Positions 26,187 to 35,073 of a stretch of 64,000 nucleotides of DNA are shown here, piece after piece. Source of the stretch: Actinoplanes sp. SE50/110 (GTDB lineage Bacteria > Actinomycetota > Actinomycetes > Mycobacteriales > Micromonosporaceae). The stretch lies in NCBI RefSeq assembly GCF_900119315.1, contig NZ_LT827010.1, forward strand, positions 408,001-472,000. Reading direction: 5' to 3'. Every line of letters begins with the position of its first letter. The first letter of the stretch is position 1. Under the pieces are notes generated by a model, which saw only the letters and a program-made list of their open reading frames with translations, was not told the origin of the DNA and did not search any database. Both the position numbers and the translations under genes were made by a program.

Positions 26187-28610
26187 ATGTCCGGGACCTC
26201 GATAGACCTCGCCGCCGGGGGCGGCGGAGTGTCCCTCAGCGGATCCAACGTCGTATTCGTCATCGTCGCTCTGGTGTTCGCCCTGATCGCGCTGGGCTTC
26301 GCCGCGATGTTCGTCCAGTCGGTGCTGCGCACCGGCCGGGGCACCAAGAACATGCAGGAGATCGCCGGCGCCGTGCAGGAAGGCGCCTCGGCCTATCTCT
26401 TCCGGCAGTTCAAGACGCTCGCCGTGTTCGTGGTGATCGCGGTCGTGCTGCTGTTCCTGTTGCCGGTGCACGACACCGACAACGAGACCTGGGTGAAGAT
26501 CGGCAGGTCGCTCTTCTTCGTGGTGGGCGCGGTCTTCAGCTCGTTCATCGGCGGCGCCGGGATGGCTCTGGCGACCCGGGCCAACCTGCGGGTGGCCGCG
26601 GCCGCCGGGGAGCCGGGCGGCCGGGAGACGGCGATGGGCATCGCCTTCCGCACCGGTGGTGTGGTCGGCTTCCTGACCGTGGGCCTGGGCCTGTTCGGCG
26701 GCGCGCTGGTGGTGCTGATCTTCCGCAGCGACGCCCCGACCGTGCTGGAGGGCTTCGGCTTCGGCGCCGCCCTGCTCGCGATGTTCATGCGGGTCGGTGG
26801 CGGCATCTTCACCAAGGCCGCGGACGTCGGCGCCGACCTGGTCGGCAAGGTGGAGAAGAACATTCCGGAGGACGACCCGCGCAACGCCGCGACGATCGCC
26901 GACAACGTCGGCGACAACGTCGGTGACTGCGCCGGCATGGCCGCCGACCTGTTCGAGTCGTACGCGGTGACCCTGGTCGCCGCGCTGATCCTGGGCCAGG
27001 CCGCGTTCGGTCAGGACGGCCTGATCTTCCCGCTGATCGTGTCCACGATCGGTGTGGTGATCGCCATCCTGGGGGTGTTCATCACCCGGCTGCGCCCGTC
27101 CGACCGCAACGGCCTGACCGCGATCAACCGGGCGTTCTACCTGTCCGCGGTGGTGTCGGCGGTCGCCGTGGCGGTGGTCACCTTCCTGTACCTGCCGGAT
27201 TCGTTCGCCGGGTTCGGGGATGCCGGGATCGCGAAGGACATCGTGGACAGCGGCCGCAACCCGCAGTGGGTGGCGATCGGCGCGGTCGTGATCGGCATCG
27301 TGCTGGCCGCCGCCATCCAGGCGCTGACCGGCTACTTCACCGAGACCAACAAGCGTCCGGTGCAGGACATCGGCAAGTCGTCGCAGACCGGCGCGGCCAC
27401 CGTGGTGCTGGCCGGGATCAGCGTCGGCCTGGAGTCGGCGGTCTACTCGGCGCTGCTGATCGGCGCCGCCGTGTACGGCGCCTTCCTGCTCGGCGGCTCG
27501 TCGCTGACCCTGTCGCTGTTCGCCGTGGCGCTGGCCGGCACCGGCCTGCTCACCACGGTCGGCGTGATCGTGGCGATGGACACGTTCGGTCCGATCTCGG
27601 ACAACGCGCAGGGGATCGCCGAGATGTCCGGTGACGTCGACGAGACCGGAGCGCAGATCCTGACCGAGCTCGACGCGGTGGGCAACACCACCAAGGCGAT
27701 CACCAAGGGCATCGCGATCGCGACCGCGGTGCTGGCCGCCACGGCGCTGTTCGGCTCGTACACCAACAGCCTGGTCAGCTCGCTGACCGATGCCAAGGTC
27801 GCCGACGTGCAGGGGCAGATCTACCAGCTGCTGAACATCGCGAACCCGCGCAGCCTGGTCGGCCTGCTGATCGGCGCGGCGGTGGTGTTCCTCTTCTCCG
27901 GCCTGGCGATCAACGCGGTGTCCCGCTCGGCGGGCGCGGTGGTCATGGAAGTGCGGCGGCAGTTCCGCGAGTTCCCCGGGATCATGGACCGCACCCAGCG
28001 GCCCGAGTACGGCCGGGTGGTGGACATCTGCACCCGGGACGCGCAGCGCGAGCTGCTCACCCCCGGTCTGCTGGCGATCACCGCGCCGATCGCGGTGGGC
28101 TTCGGGCTGGGCGCCGGCGCGCTGGCCGCCTATCTGGCCGGTGCGATCGGCACCGGCACGCTGATGGCGGTCTTCCTGGCCAACTCCGGTGGCGCCTGGG
28201 ACAACGCGAAGAAGCTGGTCGAGGACGGCGCGCACGGCGGCAAGGGCTCCGAGGCGCACGCCGCCACGGTGATCGGTGACACGGTCGGTGACCCGTTCAA
28301 GGACACCGCCGGCCCGGCGATCAACCCGCTGATCAAGGTGATGAACTTGGTCTCGCTGCTGATCGCGCCGGCCGTGGTGACCTGGAGCGTCGGCGCCGAC
28401 GCGAACACCCCGCTGCGCGTGATCGTGGCGCTGATCGCGGTGGCCCTGGTCACCGGTGCGGTGGTGTGGAGCAAGCGGAAGTCGATCGCGATGGGCGACG
28501 AGCCGGCCGGGGCGACCGCGGTCGGCGCCGCGGACACCGCCAAGGCGGTGCAGGACGCGCAGCACAGCGACGCGGCCGCGCAGTCGCGGATCAAGGACAA
28601 CGTGGGCTGA
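26187..28610 (+). CDS. hppA: K+-independent proton-translocating pyrophosphatase
   Basis: This 807-residue polytopic membrane enzyme couples pyrophosphate hydrolysis to proton export. The substrate loop contains D-V-G-A-D-L-V-G-K-V-E and D-D-P-R-N-A-A-T-I-A-D-N-V-G-D (about residues 213-244). The second acidic loop, with D-N-A-K-K and D-T-V-G-D-P-F-K-D-T, is near the C-terminus. The diagnostic site reads G-N-T-T-K-A, with Lys at about 503 where K+-dependent enzymes have Ala, so this is the K+-independent class. The start is ATG 26187 after AGGAGG; a longer frame upstream covers the leader and is not translated. A strong terminator follows. Confidence 0.95.
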   Translation: MSGTSIDLAAGGGGVSLSGSNVVFVIVALVFALIALGFAAMFVQSVLRTGRGTKNMQEIAGAVQEGASAYLFRQFKTLAVFVVIAVVLLFLLPVHDTDNETWVKIGRSLFFVVGAVFSSFIGGAGMALATRANLRVAAAAGEPGGRETAMGIAFRTGGVVGFLTVGLGLFGGALVVLIFRSDAPTVLEGFGFGAALLAMFMRVGGGIFTKAADVGADLVGKVEKNIPEDDPRNAATIADNVGDNVGDCAGMAADLFESYAVTLVAALILGQAAFGQDGLIFPLIVSTIGVVIAILGVFITRLRPSDRNGLTAINRAFYLSAVVSAVAVAVVTFLYLPDSFAGFGDAGIAKDIVDSGRNPQWVAIGAVVIGIVLAAAIQALTGYFTETNKRPVQDIGKSSQTGAATVVLAGISVGLESAVYSALLIGAAVYGAFLLGGSSLTLSLFAVALAGTGLLTTVGVIVAMDTFGPISDNAQGIAEMSGDVDETGAQILTELDAVGNTTKAITKGIAIATAVLAATALFGSYTNSLVSSLTDAKVADVQGQIYQLLNIANPRSLVGLLIGAAVVFLFSGLAINAVSRSAGAVVMEVRRQFREFPGIMDRTQRPEYGRVVDICTRDAQRELLTPGLLAITAPIAVGFGLGAGALAAYLAGAIGTGTLMAVFLANSGGAWDNAKKLVEDGAHGGKGSEAHAATVIGDTVGDPFKDTAGPAINPLIKVMNLVSLLIAPAVVTWSVGADANTPLRVIVALIAVALVTGAVVWSKRKSIAMGDEPAGATAVGAADTAKAVQDAQHSDAAAQSRIKDNVG

Positions 28611-28628
28611 GTCCACGCTGCACCCCGA

Positions 28629-28656
28629 CGGGCACCCGGCACGCGCCGGGTGCCCG
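28629..28656 (+). terminator. Intrinsic terminator after hppA
   Basis: Perfect 12-bp arms, CGGGCACCCGGC and GCCGGGTGCCCG, flank a 4-nt ACGC loop, 19 nt past the hppA stop and followed by TTCGCATTG. Confidence 0.85.
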
Positions 28657-28714
28657 TTCGCATTGACCTGATCGAGGTGTGTGGAGTGTCCTACCGAGGC
28701 CGTACGCTGCTCCC

Positions 28715-29245
28715 ATGCGCGCGGTCCGAACGATCTCTCTCGCTCTCGTCCTCGTGCTGGGCCCGCCGCTGGCCGCCTGCTCCTCCGGGCACGGCGCCGA
28801 GGCCTGGGCGGCTGCCGTGTGCGGCACACTGCGCCCGTGGCGCAGCGAGATCAGCAGCCTGACCAGCCGCACCCAGCAGCAGATGACCACCCGCACCACG
28901 CCCGGTCAGGCGAAGGAGAATCTGGCCCGGCTCTTCGACGGCGCGCGGTCGGCGAGCGAGACGGCGCGGGCCGGGGTGGAGCGCGCCGGTGTGCCCGATG
29001 TCACCGACGGCAAGAAGATCGCTGACGCGTTCGTCGGCTCGCTGGCCGGCATGCGCGACGCCTACGGTTCGGCCCACGACGGCATCCAGGCGCTGGCCAC
29101 CGCGCCGTCGGCCAGCTTCTACACCGAGGTCGGCAAGGTCGTCGACAGGCTCAACAGTGAGTACGAGCAGAGCGGCCTGGACACCTCGAAACTCGACTCG
29201 GTCGAGCTGAGACGGGCCTTCGAGTCGCTGCCCGAGTGCCAATGA
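28715..29245 (+). CDS. Secreted lipoprotein, unknown function
   Basis: This 176-residue protein has a lipoprotein signal ending L-G-P-P-L-A-A-C (Cys about residue 22). The mature domain is helical, with Cys in AAVCGTL and SLPEC that could form a disulfide joining the two ends. It is probably a helical bundle outside the membrane. TACGCT lies 6 nt before the ATG, the leaderless pattern. The stop overlaps the next gene (ATGA), so the two products probably act together. No named family. Confidence 0.75.
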   Translation: MRAVRTISLALVLVLGPPLAACSSGHGAEAWAAAVCGTLRPWRSEISSLTSRTQQQMTTRTTPGQAKENLARLFDGARSASETARAGVERAGVPDVTDGKKIADAFVGSLAGMRDAYGSAHDGIQALATAPSASFYTEVGKVVDRLNSEYEQSGLDTSKLDSVELRRAFESLPECQ

Positions 29246-29991
29246 CGTCGCTGCCCGAGACCGGCTGGCCGCTCATTCCGCGCGAGACCCTGCCCCCGCC
29301 GATTCCGGTGGCCGGGCGGCGGTCCGCGCAGCGTGGCGCGCCCGGGCGGCCGGCCGGGCGGCAGCTGTCGATGTTCGGCGCGGAGACCACCGAGGCGTCG
29401 CCGGCCGACCTGGCCGGTCTGCTGGCCGGTCCGGGGCAGTTGGGGCGGATGGGCGGCACCGCCCGGGTGTCGGTGGTCGTGGACGCCGCCTGGCGGGTCC
29501 ACGTGCTGGTCGCCGAGCTGGTCGCGCGCGGTCTGGCGACCACCTGGGCCCCGGTGGAAGATCAAGATCAAGACCCGATTGACGCGGTACGCGACGAGCG
29601 CTCCGCCGAGGGGGAGACTTCCGACACGCCGGAGGAGCCGCCGCCCCGTTTCGAGGTCCGCACCGCGTACTCCCGAAGGTTGAACGCCCTCGCGACGGCC
29701 TGGCCCGCGGCCGCCGCCCAGCTGTTCCTGTCCGGCCCGCGCCTGCGGCTCTGGGTGGCCGCCGCGGGCCACCCCCACCCGGGCGGCTACCGCTTGGGCC
29801 TGGACCCGGGCAAGGACCCCGTCGAGGTGGACGCCGCGCTGGTCCGGGCCGGTCTGGCCGGCCGGGTCACCGAGGACCGCCGGGCCTACGTGATCGCCGG
29901 CCGGCGCCGCCTGACCCGGCTCACCGAGCTGGTCGGGATCCGGCCGGAGGCGGCCCCGTCCGAATTGTGGCCCGGCGGCGCGGGTGCATGA
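29242..29991 (+). CDS. Conserved hypothetical protein upstream of topA
   Basis: This 249-residue soluble protein has a Pro-rich N-terminal 45 residues (PLIPRETLPPPIPVAG, then GRQLSMFG), which looks unstructured. Two folded parts follow, separated by an acidic stretch around residue 115. The pattern RVSVVVDAAWRVHVLVAELVARG and the later RLTRLTELVG suggest alternating strand and helix. It is coupled to the lipoprotein gene by an ATGA overlap and lies 200 bp before topA, a position I recall as conserved in this family. No function is assigned. Confidence 0.72.
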   Translation: MTSLPETGWPLIPRETLPPPIPVAGRRSAQRGAPGRPAGRQLSMFGAETTEASPADLAGLLAGPGQLGRMGGTARVSVVVDAAWRVHVLVAELVARGLATTWAPVEDQDQDPIDAVRDERSAEGETSDTPEEPPPRFEVRTAYSRRLNALATAWPAAAAQLFLSGPRLRLWVAAAGHPHPGGYRLGLDPGKDPVEVDAALVRAGLAGRVTEDRRAYVIAGRRRLTRLTELVGIRPEAAPSELWPGGAGA

Positions 29992-30194
29992 TCTTCCCGG
30001 ATTGTGTCCGACATAACAGTGTCCTTCCGGTGTACGGTGTCGCGGTCGGACGCAAGCGGTGGCCGGACCGTTACCATCCGACTGCGGGGTTCCCGGGGAA
30101 TGAGGACTCGTCCGGCGCGTTACGTTGAACGTCTGTGCTTGAAGCCGGGCGGGGAACACCGAGGGCCCGACAGGAACGAAAAGCAGGGAGCGCC

Positions 30195-32975
30195 GTGCCG
30201 AGTGACGCCAGGACGACCCGTCTGGTCATCGTCGAGTCTCCGTCGAAGGCCAAGACGATCGCCGGTTATCTGGGGCCCGACTATCTGGTCGAGGCCTCCG
30301 TCGGGCACATCCGCGATCTGCCGAAGAACGCCGACGAGGTCCCGGCCAAGTACAAGGGCCAGCCGTGGGCCCGGCTCGGCGTCGACGTCGACAACGGCTT
30401 CCACGCGCTGTACGTGGTCTCCGCCGGCCGTCGGGAGCAGGTCGCCAAGCTGCAGCGGCTGGCCAAGGAGGTCGACGAGATCTTCCTCGCCACCGATGAG
30501 GACCGCGAGGGCGAGGCGATCGCCTGGCACCTGATCGAAACGATCAAACCCAAGGTGCCGGTCAAGCGGATGGTCTTCCACGAGATCACCAAGCCGGCCA
30601 TCCAGGCGGCCGTGGCCAACCCGCGCGACATCGACCGTTCGCTGGTCGACGCGCAGGAGGCCCGCCGCATCCTGGACCGGCTGTACGGCTACGAGGTCAG
30701 CCCGGTCCTGTGGAAAAAGGTGATGCGCGGCCTGTCCGCGGGTCGCGTGCAGTCGGTCGCCACCCGGATCGTGGTCGAGCGTGAGCGGCAGCGGATGGCG
30801 TTCCGCTCCGCGGAGTACTGGGACATCCAGGCGCTGCTGGCCGTGCAGGGTCCGGTCGACGGCCCGCGCAACTTCTCCGCCACGCTGATCGCGCTGGACG
30901 GCGACCGGATCGCCAGCGGCAAGGACTTCGAGCCGACCACCGGACAGCTCAAGCCGGGCGCGGCCGTGGTCCAGCTGGACGGTGACGGCGCCCGCGGGCT
31001 GGCCGCCCGGCTGGCGGACCGCCCGTTCACGGTCAGCCGGGTCGAGGAGAAGCCGTACCGCCGCCGGCCGTACGCGCCGTTCACCACCTCGACGCTGCAG
31101 CAGGAGGCGTCCCGCAAGCTGCGGTCCTCCTCGAAACAGACGATGAGCACCGCGCAGAGCCTGTACGAGAAGGGCTACATCACCTATATGCGGACGGACT
31201 CGGTGAACCTCTCCGAGACCGCCATCGCCGCCGCCCGCCGGCAGATCGCCGAGCTGTACGGGGCGAACAACGTGCCGCCGCAGCCCCGGCGCTACACCAC
31301 CAAGTCGAAGAACGCGCAGGAGGCGCACGAGGCGATCCGTCCCGCCGGGGACAACTTCCGCACCCCGGGCGAGGTGGCCAAGGAGCTGAACACCGCCGAG
31401 TTCAAGCTCTACGAGCTGATCTGGCGGCGGACCATCGCCTCGCAGATGACCGACGCGATCGGTAACTCGATCAGCGTCCGGATCCGCGCCGTCTCCACCG
31501 CGAACGAGGAGGCCGACTTCGCCGCCTCCGGCAAGACGATCACCGACCCGGGCTTCCTGCGCGCCTACGTCGAGTCGTCCGACGACGAGAACGCCGAGGC
31601 CGAGGACGCCGAGCGCCGCCTGCCGAACCTGGTGAAGGACCAGCCGCTGACCGCCGACGAGCTGAACGCGCTGGGCCACCACACCTCACCGCCGCCGCGG
31701 TATACCGAGGCCTCGCTGGTCAAGATGCTGGAGGAGCTCGGCATCGGCCGCCCCTCCACGTACACCTCGATCATGCAGACCATCCAGGACCGCGGCTATG
31801 TGGAGAAGCGCGGCCAGGCGATGATCCCGACCTTCCCGGCCTTCGCCGTGGTCGGCCTGCTGGAGAACCACTACGGCCGGCTGGTCGACTACAACTTCAC
31901 CGCCGCCATGGAGGGGCAGCTCGACGACATCGCGTCCGGTGACCACACCGCCGTCGACTTCCTCACCTCTTTCTACTTCGGCAGCCAGGCCGGCGGGGCG
32001 GACGAGGAGATCGCCAAGGCCGGCGGTCTGAAGAAGATGGTGACCGAGGATCTGAGCGCCATCGACGCGCGCGAGGTCAACTCGATCCCGCTCTTCACCG
32101 ACGACCAGAACCGGCAGGTCGTGGTCCGGGTCGGCAAGTTCGGGCCGTACCTGCAGCGCAGTAACACCCAGGTGGCCGACGGGGCGGAGGAGGCGTCGGA
32201 GGACCGCGCCTCGATCCCGGAGGGCGTCGCCCCCGACGAGCTGACCCGGGAGAAGGTCGAAGAGCTGTTCCTGGCCGGCAACGGCGACCGGACGCTCGGC
32301 GACAACCCGGCGACCGGCGAGCCGGTGCTGGTCAAATCCGGCCGCTTCGGCCCCTACGTGCAGTCCGGCGAGAGCAAGTCGTCGCTGTTCCAGAGCCAGT
32401 CGCCGCAGACCCTCACCCTGGAGCAGGCGCTGCAGCTGCTGTCGCTGCCCCGGGTGGTCGGCAAGGACCCCGAGGGCAACGAGATCATCGCCCGTAACGG
32501 CAAGTTCGGCCCGTTCATCCAGCGGCTCAAGGACTCCCGCTCGCTGGAGAGCGAGGAGCGGCTGTTCACCGTCACCCTGGACGAGGCGTTGGCGATGCTG
32601 GCCGCGCCGAAGGTCCGCGGGCAGCGCGGGGCGCCCAAACCGCCGCTGCGCGACCTGGAGGGCGTCGACCCGGTGTCGGAGAAGCCGTTGCTGGTCAAGG
32701 ACGGCCGGTTCGGGCCGTACGTGACCGACGGCGAGACGAACGTGACGCTGCGGCGCGGGCAGACGCCGGAGGAGCTGACCCTGCAGGAGGCGATCGAGAT
32801 GATCGCCGAGAAGCGGGCCAAGGGGCCGGCACCGAAGAAGGCACCCGCCAAGAAGGCCGCACCCGCGAAGAAGGCCGCGGCCAAGGCCGCCACGCCGGCC
32901 AAGAAGGCGACGGCCAAGAAGGCCGCGCCGGCGAAGAAGGCCGCACCCCGCAAGGCCGCGGCCTCCTCCGAGTGA
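30195..32975 (+). CDS. topA: DNA topoisomerase I
   Basis: This 926-residue type IA topoisomerase relaxes negative supercoils. The TOPRIM domain has V-I-V-E-S-P-S-K-A-K-T-I at the N-terminus and A-T-D-E-D-R-E-G-E-A-I-A-W-H. The active-site Tyr (about residue 331) is in G-Y-I-T-Y-M-R-T-D-S. The C-terminal half has repeated topoisomerase C-domains (G-K-F-G-P-[YF] recurs) with no zinc fingers. It ends in a Lys/Ala tail of PAKKA-type repeats, as in actinobacterial enzymes, which aids processivity. GTG 30195 follows AGGGAG. The gap 29992-30194 holds its promoter; I see no other gene there. Confidence 0.96.
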   Translation: MPSDARTTRLVIVESPSKAKTIAGYLGPDYLVEASVGHIRDLPKNADEVPAKYKGQPWARLGVDVDNGFHALYVVSAGRREQVAKLQRLAKEVDEIFLATDEDREGEAIAWHLIETIKPKVPVKRMVFHEITKPAIQAAVANPRDIDRSLVDAQEARRILDRLYGYEVSPVLWKKVMRGLSAGRVQSVATRIVVERERQRMAFRSAEYWDIQALLAVQGPVDGPRNFSATLIALDGDRIASGKDFEPTTGQLKPGAAVVQLDGDGARGLAARLADRPFTVSRVEEKPYRRRPYAPFTTSTLQQEASRKLRSSSKQTMSTAQSLYEKGYITYMRTDSVNLSETAIAAARRQIAELYGANNVPPQPRRYTTKSKNAQEAHEAIRPAGDNFRTPGEVAKELNTAEFKLYELIWRRTIASQMTDAIGNSISVRIRAVSTANEEADFAASGKTITDPGFLRAYVESSDDENAEAEDAERRLPNLVKDQPLTADELNALGHHTSPPPRYTEASLVKMLEELGIGRPSTYTSIMQTIQDRGYVEKRGQAMIPTFPAFAVVGLLENHYGRLVDYNFTAAMEGQLDDIASGDHTAVDFLTSFYFGSQAGGADEEIAKAGGLKKMVTEDLSAIDAREVNSIPLFTDDQNRQVVVRVGKFGPYLQRSNTQVADGAEEASEDRASIPEGVAPDELTREKVEELFLAGNGDRTLGDNPATGEPVLVKSGRFGPYVQSGESKSSLFQSQSPQTLTLEQALQLLSLPRVVGKDPEGNEIIARNGKFGPFIQRLKDSRSLESEERLFTVTLDEALAMLAAPKVRGQRGAPKPPLRDLEGVDPVSEKPLLVKDGRFGPYVTDGETNVTLRRGQTPEELTLQEAIEMIAEKRAKGPAPKKAPAKKAAPAKKAAAKAATPAKKATAKKAAPAKKAAPRKAAASSE

Positions 32976-32976
32976 G

Positions 32977-34275
32977 TCAGGCGCCGAGCACCCGGTCCAG
33001 GTACGCGTTGGTGAAGACCCGGGCCGGGTCGAGGCGGTCCCGCACGGCCAGGAAATCGTCGAATCGGGGGTACGCGGGTCGCAGATCCGCCGCGGACCGA
33101 TAATGCATCTTGCCCCAGTGCGGCCGCCCGCCCAGCGGCTCGCAGAGCGCCTCTAGCGCCTTGAAATACGGCTCGTACGGGCTGCCCCGGAACTGGTGCA
33201 CCGCGATGTAGGCGGATTCCCGCCCGTAGCCGTGCGACAGCCAGACGTCGTCCGGCCCGGTGAACCGCACCTCGACCGGGAACAGCACCTTGAACGGCAA
33301 CGCGTCGATCAGCCGGGGCAGCGCGTCGATCACCTCGGGCAGGGCGGCGCGCGGGATCTCGTACTCCATCTCGGTGAATGTGACCCGGCGCGGCGAGCAG
33401 AACACCCGATCCGAGCGGTCGGTGTAACTCCGGGCGCTCAACGCGCGCGCGGTCAGCGAGCTGATCGTCCGCACCGATCCTGGGAACCGCTGCCCGACCT
33501 TGCAGACGCCCTGGAACACCGTGTTGGACAGGAAGTCGTCGTCGAGCCAGCCGCGGAACCGCGACAGCGGCCGATCGTGCTCCGGCACCCGATTGTTGAT
33601 CTTCACGCTGGCCCGGTCGGTGTACGGATACCAGAAGAACTCCACGTGGTCGTTGCCGTCCACCCACTCCTCGACCCCGGCCAGCACGTCGGCAAGCGCC
33701 ATCGGCTTCTCGTCGGCCAGCAGGGTGAACGCCGGCACGCAGCGCAGTGTCACCTCGACCAGCACGCCGAGCGCGCCCAGCCCGGCGCGGACCGCGGGGA
33801 ACTCCGGAGAGCCCGGGTCGTACCGCTCGACCTTGCCGGCCGCGGTGACCAGGGTGACCGCCTCCACGCAGGAGGCGAGCGTCCCGTGCCCGATGCCGGT
33901 CCCGTGGGTCGCCGTGGAGATGGCCCCGGCCACCGTCTGCACGTCGATGTCACCCAGGTTCGGCATGGCCAGCCCGTGCTGGGCGAGCACCGCGTTGAGC
34001 ACCGACAGCGGCATCCCGGCCTGCACGGTCACCAGCGGCCCGTCGACCGCGACCAGATCGGTCATCCGGTGCAGCAGCATCCGCTGGTCCTCGGCGACCG
34101 CGATCGCGGTGAACGAGTGCCCGGTGCCGACCGTCTTGATCCGGCGCCCGGCCTGCGCCGCGGCGGTCACCATGGCGGCCACCTCGTCGATACCCGCCGG
34201 CGCGAGCACCTCCGCGACCGACTCCTGATTCTGTCCCCAGTTCGTCCACCGGCGGGCGTTCACGGGTGTAGTCAT
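32977..34275 (-). CDS. FAD-linked sugar-lactone/alditol oxidase-like protein
   Basis: This 432-residue oxidase of the VAO family is like D-arabinono-1,4-lactone oxidase or alditol oxidase. The FAD-binding half has V-G-T-G-H-S-F (about residue 50; the His often carries the covalent flavin) and G-A-I-S-T-A-T-H-G-T-G. The C-terminal ALO domain ends with H-W-G-K-M-H-Y. It would oxidise a polyol or lactone and reduce oxygen. The ATG at 34275 is preceded by AGGACAAGA; the longer frame to 34368 lacks similarity. It is divergent from a TetR gene, a likely regulator, and near a PLP-enzyme gene. Confidence 0.87.
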   Translation of the reverse strand: MTTPVNARRWTNWGQNQESVAEVLAPAGIDEVAAMVTAAAQAGRRIKTVGTGHSFTAIAVAEDQRMLLHRMTDLVAVDGPLVTVQAGMPLSVLNAVLAQHGLAMPNLGDIDVQTVAGAISTATHGTGIGHGTLASCVEAVTLVTAAGKVERYDPGSPEFPAVRAGLGALGVLVEVTLRCVPAFTLLADEKPMALADVLAGVEEWVDGNDHVEFFWYPYTDRASVKINNRVPEHDRPLSRFRGWLDDDFLSNTVFQGVCKVGQRFPGSVRTISSLTARALSARSYTDRSDRVFCSPRRVTFTEMEYEIPRAALPEVIDALPRLIDALPFKVLFPVEVRFTGPDDVWLSHGYGRESAYIAVHQFRGSPYEPYFKALEALCEPLGGRPHWGKMHYRSAADLRPAYPRFDDFLAVRDRLDPARVFTNAYLDRVLGA

Positions 34276-34358
34276 TCCGGCTCTTGTCCTCCGTCCGAGC
34301 GGACACCAGCACCTGGCGTCCCGTCGATGCGCCTCGCTCGTTGATCCGAGTAACGTTC

Positions 34359-34378
34359 GATTTATCACTGAGATTTAT
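34359..34378. promoter_or_regulatory. Direct repeat GATTTAT in the oxidase/TetR divergent region
   Basis: GATTTAT occurs at 34359-34365 and 34372-34378 in the only A/T-rich part of the intergenic gap. The 13-bp start-to-start spacing is close to one helical turn. It is a candidate operator for the adjacent TetR protein, by position only. Confidence 0.35.
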
Positions 34379-34442
34379 TCATGACCAGGTATGAATTCCG
34401 TCGTCGTGAACGAATCTCACTGCTGAGAGGGAGTGGCGACGC

Positions 34443-35072
34443 GTGTCGACACCAACCGTCAGCACCGGACCGCTGCGGCGGGTTCCGGTGCAGGGCAGAA
34501 GCGTTGCCCGAGTTCAACGCATGCTCGATGCCTGCGCCGAGCTGGTGGACGAGGTGGGCTATGAGGGCCTGACCACGACGCTGCTGGCCGAGCGGGCCGA
34601 GGTCGCCATCGGCTCGGTCTACCAGTTCTTCCCGGACAAGCGGGCCATCGTGCAGGCCCTGGCACTGCGCAACATGGACGCGTATCTGCAGAGCCTCTCC
34701 GACCGGTTCGCGTCGGAGACGTTCGCCCACTGGTGGGACGCGGTGGACGCGGCCATAGACGGTTACATCCACATGCACCGTAGCGTTCCCGGTTTCCGCA
34801 CGCTGCACTTCGGCGACGTCGTCGACCTGCACCTGCTCGACTCCGACCGGGACAACAACGCGGTGATCGCCGAGCGCCTGGCCGAGCTGCTGACCGACCA
34901 GTTCCGCCTGGTCGACCGGAACCGGGTGCGGTTCGCGCTGCAGATCTCGGTGGAGGCGGCCGACGCGCTGATCAAGCTGGCCTTCCGGCGCGACCCGTCC
35001 GGCGACGAGGCGGTGCTCACCGAGGTGAAGGCACTGATCCGGGAGTACCTGCACCGGCACGTGCAGGCCTGA
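34443..35072 (+). CDS. TetR family transcriptional regulator
   Basis: The 209-residue repressor has an N-terminal TetR DNA-binding domain: RMLDACAELVDEVGYEGLT then the helix-turn-helix A-E-R-A-E-V-A-I-G-S-V-Y-Q-F-F-P-D-K (about residues 45-65). The C-terminal ligand domain is all-helical. GTG 34443 has GGGAG upstream. It is divergent from the FAD oxidase gene and convergent to the PLP-enzyme gene, so it probably controls the oxidase. The ligand is unknown. Confidence 0.88.
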   Translation: MSTPTVSTGPLRRVPVQGRSVARVQRMLDACAELVDEVGYEGLTTTLLAERAEVAIGSVYQFFPDKRAIVQALALRNMDAYLQSLSDRFASETFAHWWDAVDAAIDGYIHMHRSVPGFRTLHFGDVVDLHLLDSDRDNNAVIAERLAELLTDQFRLVDRNRVRFALQISVEAADALIKLAFRRDPSGDEAVLTEVKALIREYLHRHVQA

Positions 35073-35073
35073 G

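Noticed and set aside
26064-28829. 921-codon frame opposite hppA
   Set aside because: hppA has all catalytic motifs; the antisense frame is Asp/His/Arg/Gln-rich with no similarity.
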